Assembly (NCBI RefSeq): GCF_006149045.1
Contig: NZ_VBSN01000049.1
Coordinates: 658,495-722,494, forward strand
Length of the DNA: 64,000 bases
Reading direction: 5' to 3'
Source: Dyadobacter flavalbus
GTDB lineage: Bacteria > Bacteroidota > Bacteroidia > Cytophagales > Spirosomataceae
In this document: piece after piece, positions 17,734 to 26,710 of the stretch
Layout: the number at the start of each line of letters is the position of its first letter
Numbering within the stretch: the stretch's first letter is position 1
Program-made: the position numbers and the translations under genes
The notes under the pieces: model-generated
What the model was told of the DNA's origin: nothing
What the model saw: only the letters and a program-made list of their open reading frames with translations
The model's database searches: none

Positions 17734-19215
17734 ATGAAAATCCTGAATGTAGAACAAATACGCCAGCTTGATGTATACACAATTGAAAACGAGCCAATTT
17801 CATCCGTCGATTTAATGGAACGCGCTTCAAACGGCTTTGTAAGATGGTTCTGTAATCAGTTTGTCAATACAAGGCCGGTTTGCATCTTTTGCGGCAAAGG
17901 CAACAACGGCGGCGACGGTCTGGCCATTGCGCGCATACTTGCTTCGATGGATTATCATGTAAATGTTTACATAGTTGAACACAGCACCGACGCTTCGGCT
18001 GACTTTCAGGCAAATCTGGAAAGACTGAAAAATACTGTGCAGCCAAACAGCATTCAAACCCCGGCAGATTTTCCTGAAATTGCTCCCGAAACTGTTTTGA
18101 TCGATGCCATGCTGGGTTCGGGATTATCCAGACCGGCCCAGGGAATTCTGGCTGAAATTATCAAGGCAATCAATGATTTGCCAAACAAAACCGTTTCGGT
18201 TGACATCGCCAGCGGACTTTATGCCGATAAAGCCAACGAAAAAGACGACGTCATTATCAAGCCGGATTACACCGTAACTTTTCAGTTTCCAAAGCTTGCG
18301 TTTATGCTGCCGCAGAATGCCTTGTTTGCCGGCGAATGGCATATGGCGGACATCGGGCTTAGCAAGGATTTTATCCTGGAAGCGCAAACACCTTATTATT
18401 TTACCGAAAAACAAAATGCAGAAGCAATCATAAAGCCCCGGGAAAAATTTTCGCACAAAGGAACATTCGGGCATGCGTTGCTGATCGCGGGAAGTTTTGG
18501 TAAAATGGGCGCGGCAGTTTTGTCCGGAAAGGCTTGTTTGCGTTCAGGCGTCGGTTTGCTGACAATGCATTTTCCGGCTTGTGGTTACGATATTATGCAG
18601 ATTTCCATTCCTGAAGCGATGGCGGTTCCGGACGAAAATGAAAAATACATCAGTGAACTGCCTGATCTGGAAAGTTATACTGCTATTGGCATCGGGCCGG
18701 GGCTCAGCAAGGATGCAGCGACTGTAAAGGTTCTGGAAAAGTTACTGGATTCCGTAAAAGTTCCTTTGATTATCGACGCCGATGCATTGAATATGTTATC
18801 CGAAAACCGCTTTTTACTCGATAAATTACCTGAAAATACCATTCTGACGCCGCATCCGAAAGAATTTCAGCGACTGGCGGGCGATAGCAAAAACGAATAC
18901 GAACGGCTGGAAAACGGCAGACAATTTGCCATGAAACACAAAGTCATTATTTGCCTGAAAGGCGCGAACACGGCTGTAATCCTTCCAAATGGCGAGGTAC
19001 ATTTCAATTCAACAGGCAATGCCGGCATGGCAACGGGCGGAACCGGCGATGTGCTGACAGGCATTATCACCAGTCTGCTTGCACAGAAGTATGCGCCTGC
19101 CGATGCTGCCATTCTGGGCGTTTACGAACACGGGCTTGCCGGTGACCGTGCAGCCGGGAAAAAAGGACAAAGCGCACTGATTGCTTCGGACGTGGTGGAT
19201 TGTCTCGGCTGGTAA
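17734..19215 (+). CDS. nnr: Bifunctional NAD(P)H-hydrate epimerase / ADP-dependent dehydratase
   Basis: Repairs NADHX and NADPHX, damaged hydrated cofactors. 493 residues hold both enzymes in one chain, as in most bacteria. The N-terminal YjeF_N epimerase (~1-215) has CGKGNNGGDGLAIAR and DAMLGSGLSRP. The C-terminal ribokinase-like dehydratase (~225-493) has HKGTFGHALLIAGS, GIGPGLS, LTPHPKEF and the nucleotide-binding TGGTGDVLTGI near residue 435. Both active centres look complete. It converges on feoB with a 36-bp gap holding no strong terminator. Confidence 0.95.
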   Translation: MKILNVEQIRQLDVYTIENEPISSVDLMERASNGFVRWFCNQFVNTRPVCIFCGKGNNGGDGLAIARILASMDYHVNVYIVEHSTDASADFQANLERLKNTVQPNSIQTPADFPEIAPETVLIDAMLGSGLSRPAQGILAEIIKAINDLPNKTVSVDIASGLYADKANEKDDVIIKPDYTVTFQFPKLAFMLPQNALFAGEWHMADIGLSKDFILEAQTPYYFTEKQNAEAIIKPREKFSHKGTFGHALLIAGSFGKMGAAVLSGKACLRSGVGLLTMHFPACGYDIMQISIPEAMAVPDENEKYISELPDLESYTAIGIGPGLSKDAATVKVLEKLLDSVKVPLIIDADALNMLSENRFLLDKLPENTILTPHPKEFQRLAGDSKNEYERLENGRQFAMKHKVIICLKGANTAVILPNGEVHFNSTGNAGMATGGTGDVLTGIITSLLAQKYAPADAAILGVYEHGLAGDRAAGKKGQSALIASDVVDCLGW

Positions 19216-19251
19216 AAAACCGGTTGTTTTGTCAGAAGCAGTTCTGCAAGA

Positions 19252-21387
19252 TCAGCTCAGCAACTGAAAAGTAGCAAATGCGGATACATAAGCCAGTGCC
19301 ATCAGATACACAAGCTGGATTAAAGGCCATTTCCATCCGTGTGTCTCGCGGTACACGACGGCAATCGTGCTCATGCACATCATGGCAAAAACATAAAACA
19401 TCAGCAATGAATAGCAGACTGCCGGCGTAAACATGGCCGCGCCCGTATACGGATTTTTCTCGTTCAGCAACTTTTCCTTTACGGTAAGCACATCTTCGGA
19501 ATCGCCGCCGATGCTGTAAATAGTGGCCATTGTACCCACAAAAACTTCCCTTGCCGCAAAGGAAGCCAGCAATGCAATCCCGATTTTCCAGTCGTAGCCG
19601 AGCGGACGGATAACCGGTTCAATGAAATGCCCGAACTGGCCGGCATACGAATTTTCAAGTTTTGCGGAAGCAACGGCAACATTAATTTCTTCCTGCGGCT
19701 TCGTGCCCATTTCTGCAATCACCCTGTTTTCGGCATTGCGCATCGAATCGCCGGGACCGTAAGAAGCCAGCACCCAGAGAATAATGGATATGGCCATGAT
19801 GACTTTCCCGGCTTCCAGCACAAACGATTTGACACTTTCATACATGGAAAAACCGACGTGCCCCCAGCGCGGCCATTTGTAAGTTGGCATTTCGAGCATG
19901 AAATAACCCGGCTCTTTTCTTGGAATAAAAAGGGATAACAGCCACGCCGAGCCAAGCGCCCCGACCAGCCCGAGCACATACAACCCGAAAAGTACAAGTC
20001 CCTGCATATTGAAAAAACCGAAAACCTTTGTAGTCGGCACGACTAATGCGATCAGAATCGTATAAATAGGCAGACGTGCCGAACAGCTCATCAGCGGCGT
20101 AACCAGAATCGTGAGCAAACGTTCGTAGCGGCTGCTGATGCTTCTGGTCGTCATAATGGCCGGAACGGCGCATGCTACGCCTGAAATAAGCGGAACCACA
20201 CTCCGTCCGTTCAGGCCGAAGCGGCGCATGAGCTTGTCCATAATCACCATTACACGCGCCATGTAGCCCGATTCTTCCAGTACGGAAACGAGCGCAAAAA
20301 GGATGGCAATCTGCGGAATAAAAATAATGATACCGCCTATTCCGGCCAGGATTCCATCCGTAATCAGATCATTGAGCACGCCTTTGGGCAGTACTTCCTT
20401 GGTCCATTCAATGGTTTGGGCCGTGGCTGCATCCAGCATGTCCATCGGATAGGAAGCCCAAGCAAAAATGGCCTGAAAAACGACAAGCAGCACAAAGGCA
20501 AACGTTACATAACCCCAAACCGAATGCAGTAAAATGCTGTCCAGCTTTCTGGTCCAGTATGGCTGTTCGGTAATTCCCTGAGATTTTACCGCTTTGGAAA
20601 CAATCGGCTTTATTTTTTCATAACGGGCAACGGTTTCCGAAGCCAGGAAATGATTTTCATCAAATCCGTACTTTTCAATGAGCGTGTCGAGCTTGGCCCT
20701 GACGGGTTGTTCAAGAAAAGAAAAATTATCGTGCTGACAAACGTATTGCAGTGCGACATAATCATTGTCAAGCTGATAAAGTTCACGCACTTCTTCGATC
20801 ATCTCGACTTCCTTTCCTTTGGGTTCGTAAAAATACTGCAGAGCCGGCTTTTCGCTTTTTTCAACAATCTGTTTTACCGCTTCTTTCAGATTGCCGATGC
20901 CTTCGCCGGTACGTGCATTGATCCGGATAACGGGAACATTCAGCTGCATGGCAAGCTGAACCGCATTGACCGTAAGGTTCATGCTGGAAGCCACATCCAG
21001 CATGTTAAGCGCCAGAATGGAAGGAACGCCGAGGTCGCTTACTTCCGTAAAAAGAAGCAGGTTCCGCTGCAAATTGGAAGCATCTGCCACAATAATGACA
21101 ACATCTGGATAATCGGGATGTTTTGGATTGGCAAGGATATCCATGACAACCGTTTCATCCTTTGATTTGGGATAAATGCTGTAAGTTCCCGGAAGATCCA
21201 CAACCGTTACGGCTGTATCCGGCTGTCCTTCCAAGCCGGACAAGCGGAATGTACCTGATTTTTTCTCAACTGTTACACCGGGAAAATTTCCTGTTTTCTG
21301 CCGTAATCCGGTTAATGCATTAAATAATGTAGACTTGCCGGCATTTGGATTTCCTACTAGCGCAACTTTTATATGAACTTGTTTCAA
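19252..21387 (-). CDS. feoB: Ferrous iron transporter FeoB
   Basis: 711-residue inner-membrane Fe(II) transporter with an N-terminal GTPase domain. G1 is GNPNAGKST (12-20), with switch region GNFPGVTVE and G3 DLPGTYSI. After the GDI-like helical segment (~170-280) come the membrane helices with FeoB core motifs, including GYMARVMVIMD, CAVPAIMTTR and SCSARLPIY, where Cys residues of the permeation path sit. No fused FeoA domain, unlike many Bacteroidota FeoBs. feoA lies 29 bp upstream on the same strand, so the two form an operon. No Fur box was confirmed. Confidence 0.96.
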   Translation of the reverse strand: MKQVHIKVALVGNPNAGKSTLFNALTGLRQKTGNFPGVTVEKKSGTFRLSGLEGQPDTAVTVVDLPGTYSIYPKSKDETVVMDILANPKHPDYPDVVIIVADASNLQRNLLLFTEVSDLGVPSILALNMLDVASSMNLTVNAVQLAMQLNVPVIRINARTGEGIGNLKEAVKQIVEKSEKPALQYFYEPKGKEVEMIEEVRELYQLDNDYVALQYVCQHDNFSFLEQPVRAKLDTLIEKYGFDENHFLASETVARYEKIKPIVSKAVKSQGITEQPYWTRKLDSILLHSVWGYVTFAFVLLVVFQAIFAWASYPMDMLDAATAQTIEWTKEVLPKGVLNDLITDGILAGIGGIIIFIPQIAILFALVSVLEESGYMARVMVIMDKLMRRFGLNGRSVVPLISGVACAVPAIMTTRSISSRYERLLTILVTPLMSCSARLPIYTILIALVVPTTKVFGFFNMQGLVLFGLYVLGLVGALGSAWLLSLFIPRKEPGYFMLEMPTYKWPRWGHVGFSMYESVKSFVLEAGKVIMAISIILWVLASYGPGDSMRNAENRVIAEMGTKPQEEINVAVASAKLENSYAGQFGHFIEPVIRPLGYDWKIGIALLASFAAREVFVGTMATIYSIGGDSEDVLTVKEKLLNEKNPYTGAAMFTPAVCYSLLMFYVFAMMCMSTIAVVYRETHGWKWPLIQLVYLMALAYVSAFATFQLLS

Positions 21388-21416
21388 TGGACAGGCTTAT
21401 AAACGGAACGTATTAG

Positions 21417-21665
21417 TTATTCAAGCTCGATGACGGCCGCTTCGTTCAATCTTAATGATAAGGAATAACAACCGCCTACATTAATACAAATCGGATCGCC
21501 AAAAGGTGCAATTGCATCCAGACGCACTTCGCTGCCCGGAAGACAGCCCATTTCCAGCAATTTCAAAGACATTTCACGATTTGTGAATGACTTGATAACC
21601 CCTTTTTCACCTTTTCGAAGACTGCAAACCGTACGAGCTGACATACGCTCCTTATTTAGATTCAT
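21417..21665 (-). CDS. feoA: Ferrous iron transport protein A
   Basis: 82-residue SH3-like FeoA, thought to act as an accessory of FeoB at the cytoplasmic side. Hallmarks are LRKGEKGVIKSF, the MSLKLLEMGCLPGSEV segment and a final strand LRLNEAAVIEL. It is the first gene of the leftward feoAB pair. Confidence 0.93.
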   Translation of the reverse strand: MNLNKERMSARTVCSLRKGEKGVIKSFTNREMSLKLLEMGCLPGSEVRLDAIAPFGDPICINVGGCYSLSLRLNEAAVIELE

Positions 21666-21712
21666 TTTATTTAAAGTACAAATAAAGCACTATCAGTCCG
21701 TAATTCAAACAT

Positions 21713-21720
21713 TACTTTTG
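21713..21720 (+). promoter_or_regulatory. Candidate upstream -7 box for the ccm genes
   Basis: TACTTTTG, exact TAnnTTTG, in the divergent feoA-ccmB spacer. It is one of two such matches here; without mapping, either or both may be used. Confidence 0.3.
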
Positions 21721-21792
21721 CAATTGTATACTGCTTCCGACAATTACTGCAAATTCGTGCCCGATTTATTATTTCCCTCAGCCTTTATGTCG

Positions 21793-21800
21793 TATTTTTG
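21793..21800 (+). promoter_or_regulatory. Candidate -7 box for ccmB
   Basis: TATTTTTG, exact TAnnTTTG. The TTG inside this box would be the first formal start codon of the longest ccmB frame, which argues that translation begins downstream at TTG 21888. Confidence 0.42.
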
Positions 21801-21887
21801 CATTGCGAAAGGAATCCGACAAGCAAAGGATTTGATTTAGTAAGTACAATCACCGAGCTGCAAGCAAGCAGCCGATTGCCCGTAATC

Positions 21888-22550
21888 TTGAACGAAATAA
21901 AAACCCTGATCTGGAAAGAAGTAACACTGGAATGGCGTCAGAAATATGCGCTGAGCGGCATGTTGCTTTATGTGGTAAGCACTGTTTTTGTTTGTTACCT
22001 TAGTTTTAATCTCAGAAGAAACCAGCTTACGCCCATCGTATGGAATACGCTTTTCTGGATTATCATCTTGTTTACGGCAGTGAATGCGATCGCCAAAAGT
22101 TTCTCGCAGGAAAGGTTTGGCCGGTTGTTATACTACTATAATCTTTGCAGTCCGCAGGCCATCATCATATCAAAAATCGTTTACAATTCTTTGATCATGC
22201 TGCTGCTGTCCGGCTTCGGATTTGTTTTTTATGCTTTCGTCATGGGAAATCCGGTTGGCGACATGGGGCTTTACCTGATCTGTATCCTGCTGGCTGCCAT
22301 CGGTTTTGCTTCGGTGCTTACGTTGGTTGCCGGCATTGCTTCCAAGGCGGACAACAGCGCTACGCTGATGGCCGTTCTGAGTTTCCCGATCATACTGCCC
22401 ATGCTGCTGATGACGATCAGGCTGGCCAAAAATGCGCTGGACGGTCTGGACTGGTCGGTAAGTTCGGATGAAATCACCACACTATTATCTATTGATCTCA
22501 TAGTAATTACGCTCAGCTATTTGCTTTTTCCTTATCTATGGAGAAGTTGA
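21888..22550 (+). CDS. ccmB: Heme exporter membrane subunit CcmB
   Basis: Membrane subunit of the CcmAB ABC transporter of cytochrome c maturation (system I). From TTG 21888 it encodes 220 residues opening (M)NEIKTLIWKEVTLEWRQKYA, the usual CcmB start with the EWR pattern, then six hydrophobic segments including LLYVVSTVFVCYLSF and FPIILPMLLM. The longer frame from TTG 21798 begins inside a likely promoter and adds 30 atypical residues, so I reject it. No ATPase gene ccmA is adjacent. It leads a rightward set ccmB-C-D-E-F with short gaps. Confidence 0.9.
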   Translation: MNEIKTLIWKEVTLEWRQKYALSGMLLYVVSTVFVCYLSFNLRRNQLTPIVWNTLFWIIILFTAVNAIAKSFSQERFGRLLYYYNLCSPQAIIISKIVYNSLIMLLLSGFGFVFYAFVMGNPVGDMGLYLICILLAAIGFASVLTLVAGIASKADNSATLMAVLSFPIILPMLLMTIRLAKNALDGLDWSVSSDEITTLLSIDLIVITLSYLLFPYLWRS

Positions 22551-22596
22551 AACCTGCATCTGGCCTGACAAAAGATTAAAAGTTAAAATATTAAAA

Positions 22597-23280
22597 ATGA
22601 GAAAGATCTGGTGGAAAATCCTATGCATTGTTCTTATATTCTACGTGATTGTAATGGGCATCATGGGTCCTGTTCCGCATCTTGCGATTATCAATGAAAG
22701 TATCCGCAACACGTATTATCACGTGGCGCTCTGGCTGGCCATGACTACTTTGCTCTTTGCATCCATGGTTTTTTCCATCCGCTACCTGAGTAAAGGACGC
22801 ATTAACGATGATGATATTGCCAGCGAACTTGCAAAATCGGCTATATTCTTTGGTATACTGGGCTGCCTTACCGGCTCGGTCTGGGCCAATTATACCTGGG
22901 GCGATCCATGGCCAAACGATCCGAAACTGAACGGAGCGGCTGTCGGAATTCTGATTTATCTTGCGTATCTTTTGCTGAGAAGTTCGTTTGAAGACGAGCA
23001 GCGCAAGGCCCGTATTTCGTCCGTTTACAACATCTTTGCCTTTGCCGTTTTTATCCCGATCATTTATATCCTTCCAAGGCTTACAGATTCCCTGCATCCG
23101 GGAAGCGGCGGCAACAGCACTTTTGGTTCGTATGACTTCAACAACGACATCCGGAAAGTATTTTATCCGGCCATTATCGGTTATATTCTGCTCGGATTAT
23201 GGCTTGCGGAACTTCGCGTAAGGATCAAACGGATCAACCGCGTGCGTGAAGAAAAACTTGTTTCAACGTCCAGAATATAG
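22597..23280 (+). CDS. ccmC: Heme handling protein CcmC (CcsA/CcmC family)
   Basis: 227-residue, six-helix inner-membrane protein that loads heme onto CcmE. The tryptophan-rich periplasmic loop is present as WANYTWGDPWPNDPK, a Bacteroidota variant of the WGTWW-type signature. A periplasmic His lies before it in NTYYHVALW. The gene is 46 bp after ccmB. Assignment is by the W-rich loop, size and place in the cluster. Confidence 0.9.
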   Translation: MRKIWWKILCIVLIFYVIVMGIMGPVPHLAIINESIRNTYYHVALWLAMTTLLFASMVFSIRYLSKGRINDDDIASELAKSAIFFGILGCLTGSVWANYTWGDPWPNDPKLNGAAVGILIYLAYLLLRSSFEDEQRKARISSVYNIFAFAVFIPIIYILPRLTDSLHPGSGGNSTFGSYDFNNDIRKVFYPAIIGYILLGLWLAELRVRIKRINRVREEKLVSTSRI

Positions 23281-23357
23281 ATTTATCACTGTTTTTTAAC
23301 AGATCATAAACATTTCAATTCAAATTTTCGTTAAGATTTCAGTTCCCTTTAAATACA

Positions 23358-23582
23358 ATGAAAAGAGTTCTTCAGATTCTGTTTTTCCTGTTTTTCATAT
23401 CCGGAAATACATTTGCACAAGCTGCTGACAACGGTGTCCCGATGGCAGACAAGTTGCGAGAAGACGGCAAAATATGGGTTGTAGTTGCCGTCATAGCCAT
23501 TGTGTTTCTGGGCATTGCCGTTAACATGCTCCGAATTGACTCCCGCGTAAGTAAAATTGAGAAAGAATTAAATATCAAGTAA
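23358..23582 (+). CDS. Small CcmD-family membrane protein
   Basis: 74 residues: a signal-like hydrophobic start (ILFFLFFISGNTFAQ), a short polar stretch, then one transmembrane helix (WVVVAVIAIVFLGIAVNML) and a charged tail RIDSRVSKIEKELNIK. This matches the small CcmD-like proteins of Bacteroidota ccm clusters, which in system I hold CcmE near CcmC. It lies between ccmC and ccmE, 6 bp before the latter. Sequence identity to proteobacterial CcmD is too low to see by eye; context carries the call. Confidence 0.78.
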   Translation: MKRVLQILFFLFFISGNTFAQAADNGVPMADKLREDGKIWVVVAVIAIVFLGIAVNMLRIDSRVSKIEKELNIK

Positions 23583-23588
23583 ACATTC

Positions 23589-24023
23589 ATGAAAAAGATA
23601 CAGATATTCGGTCTTATTATTGTAGCCGTTGCCATCGGAATTATTGTTTCCACAGCCGGCGATGCCAGTACTTATGTTGACTTTACCAAAGCCAGGGAAA
23701 TGGCGCAGGAAGGTGACGCGGAAAGTATCCATGTAGTCGGAAAGTTGAAAAAAGACGTTTCAGGACGAATTCTGGACATGGAATACCAGCCCGAAATTGA
23801 CCCCAATTACTTTGCTTTTACACTGATCGACAATAATAACGTGGAACAGAAAGTGATCTACAAAAACACCAAACCGCAGGATTTTGACAAATCGGAACAA
23901 GTTGTGGTGATAGGAAAAATGCAGGACGGCGCTTTTACAGCCGAAAAAATATTGATGAAATGCCCGTCGAAATACGATAACGGCAAAATGGAAACCACTG
24001 AACATACAGCAGCAAAATCATGA
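23589..24023 (+). CDS. ccmE: Heme chaperone CcmE, CxxxY type
   Basis: 144-residue periplasmic heme chaperone anchored by an N-terminal helix (FGLIIVAVAIGIIVSTA), with an OB-fold beta core (VVGKLKKD, FTLIDNN, VVVIGKM). Classical CcmE binds heme through His in H-D-E-N-Y. Here the position reads KCPSKY, a Cys-x3-Tyr motif, known from archaea and Desulfovibrio as the variant chaperone. The C-terminal tail is short and polar. Its stop overlaps the next ATG (ATGA at 24020-24023), so it is translationally coupled to ccmF. Confidence 0.93.
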   Translation: MKKIQIFGLIIVAVAIGIIVSTAGDASTYVDFTKAREMAQEGDAESIHVVGKLKKDVSGRILDMEYQPEIDPNYFAFTLIDNNNVEQKVIYKNTKPQDFDKSEQVVVIGKMQDGAFTAEKILMKCPSKYDNGKMETTEHTAAKS

Positions 24024-26620
24024 TTCACAGCACAATCGGAAGTGCAGGTCACCTGCTGGTTATTATTGCGTTTGTAACGGCACTCGTTGCAACATTCGCC
24101 TATTTCAAAGCCGGCATGTCCGGCACTTTGCCGGAGGAAACACTGACCTGGAAAAAGTTCGCCCGCATTGTCTTTTACGTGCACGTGGCGGCAGTTCTGG
24201 GCGTTGTCTTTTCCTTGTACTGGATTATCGGCAACCATTACTTTGAGTACCATTACGCCTGGAAAAACTCCTCGCTATCTTTGCCGACCGGCTACACGAT
24301 TTCCAGTTTCTGGCAGGATCAGGAAGGAAGTTTTCTGCTCTGGATCTTCTGGAACGTTGTGCTCGGCGTGGTACTGATTTTCTCAAACCGCTCGTGGGAA
24401 GCGCCGGTGATGACTGTTTTTGCTTTGGTTCAGGCATTTCTGACTTCCATGATCCTGGGCGTTGTCATTCCCGGGCTGGATCTTAAAATCGGCTCCACTC
24501 CTTTCCTGTTGCTGAAAGAAGTAATGCCGGACTTGCCTGTTTACCAGATGGATGCCAATTTCATTCCTAAAGACGGCAACGGACTGAACCCGCTTTTACA
24601 GAATTACTGGATGGTTATTCACCCTCCTACCCTTTTTCTGGGATTTGCCACCACGCTGATTCCTTTCTCGTTTGCCATTGCCGGGCTATGGACCAGGAAA
24701 ATTCAGGACTGGATTCGCCCGGCGTTGCCGTGGGCGCTGTTTTCCGCACTTATCCTGGGCGTTGGTATTTTAATGGGCGCTTACTGGGCCTACGAAACGC
24801 TTAACTTCGGCGGTTACTGGAACTGGGACCCGGTTGAAAACTCATCCATTGTTCCCTGGCTCGTGCTTGTTGCCGCCATTCACACGATGATCATCGGAAG
24901 AAGAAATGCCACTGCGCTTAAAACTTCTTTCATCCTGACGATTGCTACTTTCATTCTCATTCTTTACTCCACGTTCATGACAAGAAGCGGGGTTCTGGGA
25001 AATGCATCGGTTCACTCGTTTACAGACCTTGGACTTTCAGGCCAGTTGCTGGTTTATCTTTTGACATTCACTATTGTAGCAACCGGCCTTCTGATTTACC
25101 GCTGGAAAGAACTTCCGGTTGACGAAGAAGAGGTTTCGACCTATTCGCAGGAATTCTGGATCTTTATCGGCGCTACTTTACTTTGCTTGTCCGGTTTCCA
25201 GATTCTTGCCACAACTTCCATTCCTGTTTATAACAAAGTTGCAGAAGCATTCGGTACCATCCTGAATATGGCTTTGCCGGCAGATCAGATCGGACATTAC
25301 AACAAATTCCAGCTCTGGTTTTTCTCACTTATTATTGTATTGACCGGAATCGGACAGTTTTTCTGGTGGAAAAGAGTTGGCCAGAACCGTCTTCAGGCGC
25401 TTTACAATCCGTTATTGATTGCCTTGCTGATCAGTGCTGCAATCATTACTTATCAGGGTGTTAAGGATATTCAGTATATCGTCCTTTTAACTACGGCGGT
25501 TTTCGCAATTGTGGCAAACGGCACTATTCTGATTAACATCATCAGAGGCAATTACAACTTGTCGGGCGGCGCGATTACGCACATCGGCGTTGCGCTGATG
25601 CTGATCGGGATTTTGTTTTCTTCAGGTTATACCAAGGTTGTTTCCATCAATAATTCCGGGCTGATGATTTCCCGCAGCGAAGAATTTACCAGTAACGATA
25701 ATAAGGAAAACAAGGAAAACATTACGTTATGGCTCAACAAGCCTGAGAAAATGGGCGATTACATGCTCACATGGCGCGATGTACGCGTGGAGCCGCGCCA
25801 TATTCCGGGTTACATTCCCAAAAGCTGGGTTGATATTGTGGAAGGCGATTTTCATGCCGTTGCGTTGAGAGATATTGTTGTCAATGACAAAAAGTACAAC
25901 TCCAAAGGCGACACCATTGAAATTTTCCCTGAGAATTTCTATTACGATATAGAATACCGCGAGCCATCCGGACGTATTTTCAACCTTTTCCCAAGGGTTC
26001 AGATCAATCCGAGAATGGGCGGAATCGTTTCATCACCGGATATTCAGCGCAAGTACAACAAGGATTTGTACACGTATGTTTCCATGGTAACCAATCCAAC
26101 GGCCGAGCCGGTATGGAGCCAGACGGAAAACTTTACGGTAAACATGCGCGATACATTTTTTGTAAATGATTACGTTGCCATTCTTGATAATGTAATCCGT
26201 ACAGAACAGGTTGAAGGCGTTACGCTTGGTGAAGGCGATGCAGCAGTAAAAGCCATTATCCGCGTGCTGGACAAAGATAAAGAATACGTTATTACGCCGT
26301 CATTTGTTATCCGCGACCGTATGGTGGCTCGCAAGCCGGAAGTAAGCAATGATCTTGGCATGCGCATCCAGTTTCAGGAAATCAATCCGCAGACAGGCCA
26401 GTTCTCATTTGCTGTCAACACGACGCAACGTGATTTTATTGTGATGAAAGCCATTGAAAAACCGCTGATCAATGTACTCTGGCTCGGAACATTCGTTCTA
26501 GTTATCGGCTTCATTATGGCGACAGTCAGACGTTTCAAGGATTTTGTCAAAATGAGAAATAAAGAGAATATGCCTCTTTCTGGCAAAAGCAAATCCAAAG
26601 CCAGACCGCAGGCTGTATAA
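24020..26620 (+). CDS. ccmF: Cytochrome c heme lyase CcmF (CcsA-like)
   Basis: 866-residue multi-spanning inner-membrane protein that takes heme from CcmE and attaches it to apocytochrome c. The WWD-type domain reads GGYWNWDPVENSS, followed by SIVPWLVLVAAIH. Periplasmic His ligands lie in FYVHVAAV, GNHYFEYHY and nearby. A large soluble region sits between the late helices (~590-820), longer than the E. coli protein. It ends a rightward ccmBCDEF set and is followed by a strong terminator. CcmA, CcmG and CcmH genes are not in the window. Confidence 0.93.
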   Translation: MIHSTIGSAGHLLVIIAFVTALVATFAYFKAGMSGTLPEETLTWKKFARIVFYVHVAAVLGVVFSLYWIIGNHYFEYHYAWKNSSLSLPTGYTISSFWQDQEGSFLLWIFWNVVLGVVLIFSNRSWEAPVMTVFALVQAFLTSMILGVVIPGLDLKIGSTPFLLLKEVMPDLPVYQMDANFIPKDGNGLNPLLQNYWMVIHPPTLFLGFATTLIPFSFAIAGLWTRKIQDWIRPALPWALFSALILGVGILMGAYWAYETLNFGGYWNWDPVENSSIVPWLVLVAAIHTMIIGRRNATALKTSFILTIATFILILYSTFMTRSGVLGNASVHSFTDLGLSGQLLVYLLTFTIVATGLLIYRWKELPVDEEEVSTYSQEFWIFIGATLLCLSGFQILATTSIPVYNKVAEAFGTILNMALPADQIGHYNKFQLWFFSLIIVLTGIGQFFWWKRVGQNRLQALYNPLLIALLISAAIITYQGVKDIQYIVLLTTAVFAIVANGTILINIIRGNYNLSGGAITHIGVALMLIGILFSSGYTKVVSINNSGLMISRSEEFTSNDNKENKENITLWLNKPEKMGDYMLTWRDVRVEPRHIPGYIPKSWVDIVEGDFHAVALRDIVVNDKKYNSKGDTIEIFPENFYYDIEYREPSGRIFNLFPRVQINPRMGGIVSSPDIQRKYNKDLYTYVSMVTNPTAEPVWSQTENFTVNMRDTFFVNDYVAILDNVIRTEQVEGVTLGEGDAAVKAIIRVLDKDKEYVITPSFVIRDRMVARKPEVSNDLGMRIQFQEINPQTGQFSFAVNTTQRDFIVMKAIEKPLINVLWLGTFVLVIGFIMATVRRFKDFVKMRNKENMPLSGKSKSKARPQAV

Positions 26621-26634
26621 AATGAACAGACCAT

Positions 26635-26672
26635 AAAAAAGGTGCTCAAATGAAAGTTTGAGCACCTTTTTT
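26635..26672. terminator. Bidirectional terminator between ccmF and TonB receptor
   Basis: 16-bp perfect stem AAAAAAGGTGCTCAAA / TTTGAGCACCTTTTTT with a 6-base loop. It is T-tailed in both directions and serves the converging ccmF and receptor genes. Confidence 0.88.
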
Positions 26673-26710
26673 ATGTTAATATAAACCGCTTTTCTTTATT
26701 AGAATAGCTA

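Noticed and set aside
21798..21887. N-terminal extension of ccmB from TTG 21798
   Set aside because: The start codon lies within a TAnnTTTG box, and the added residues do not look like CcmB; TTG 21888 gives the family-like start.
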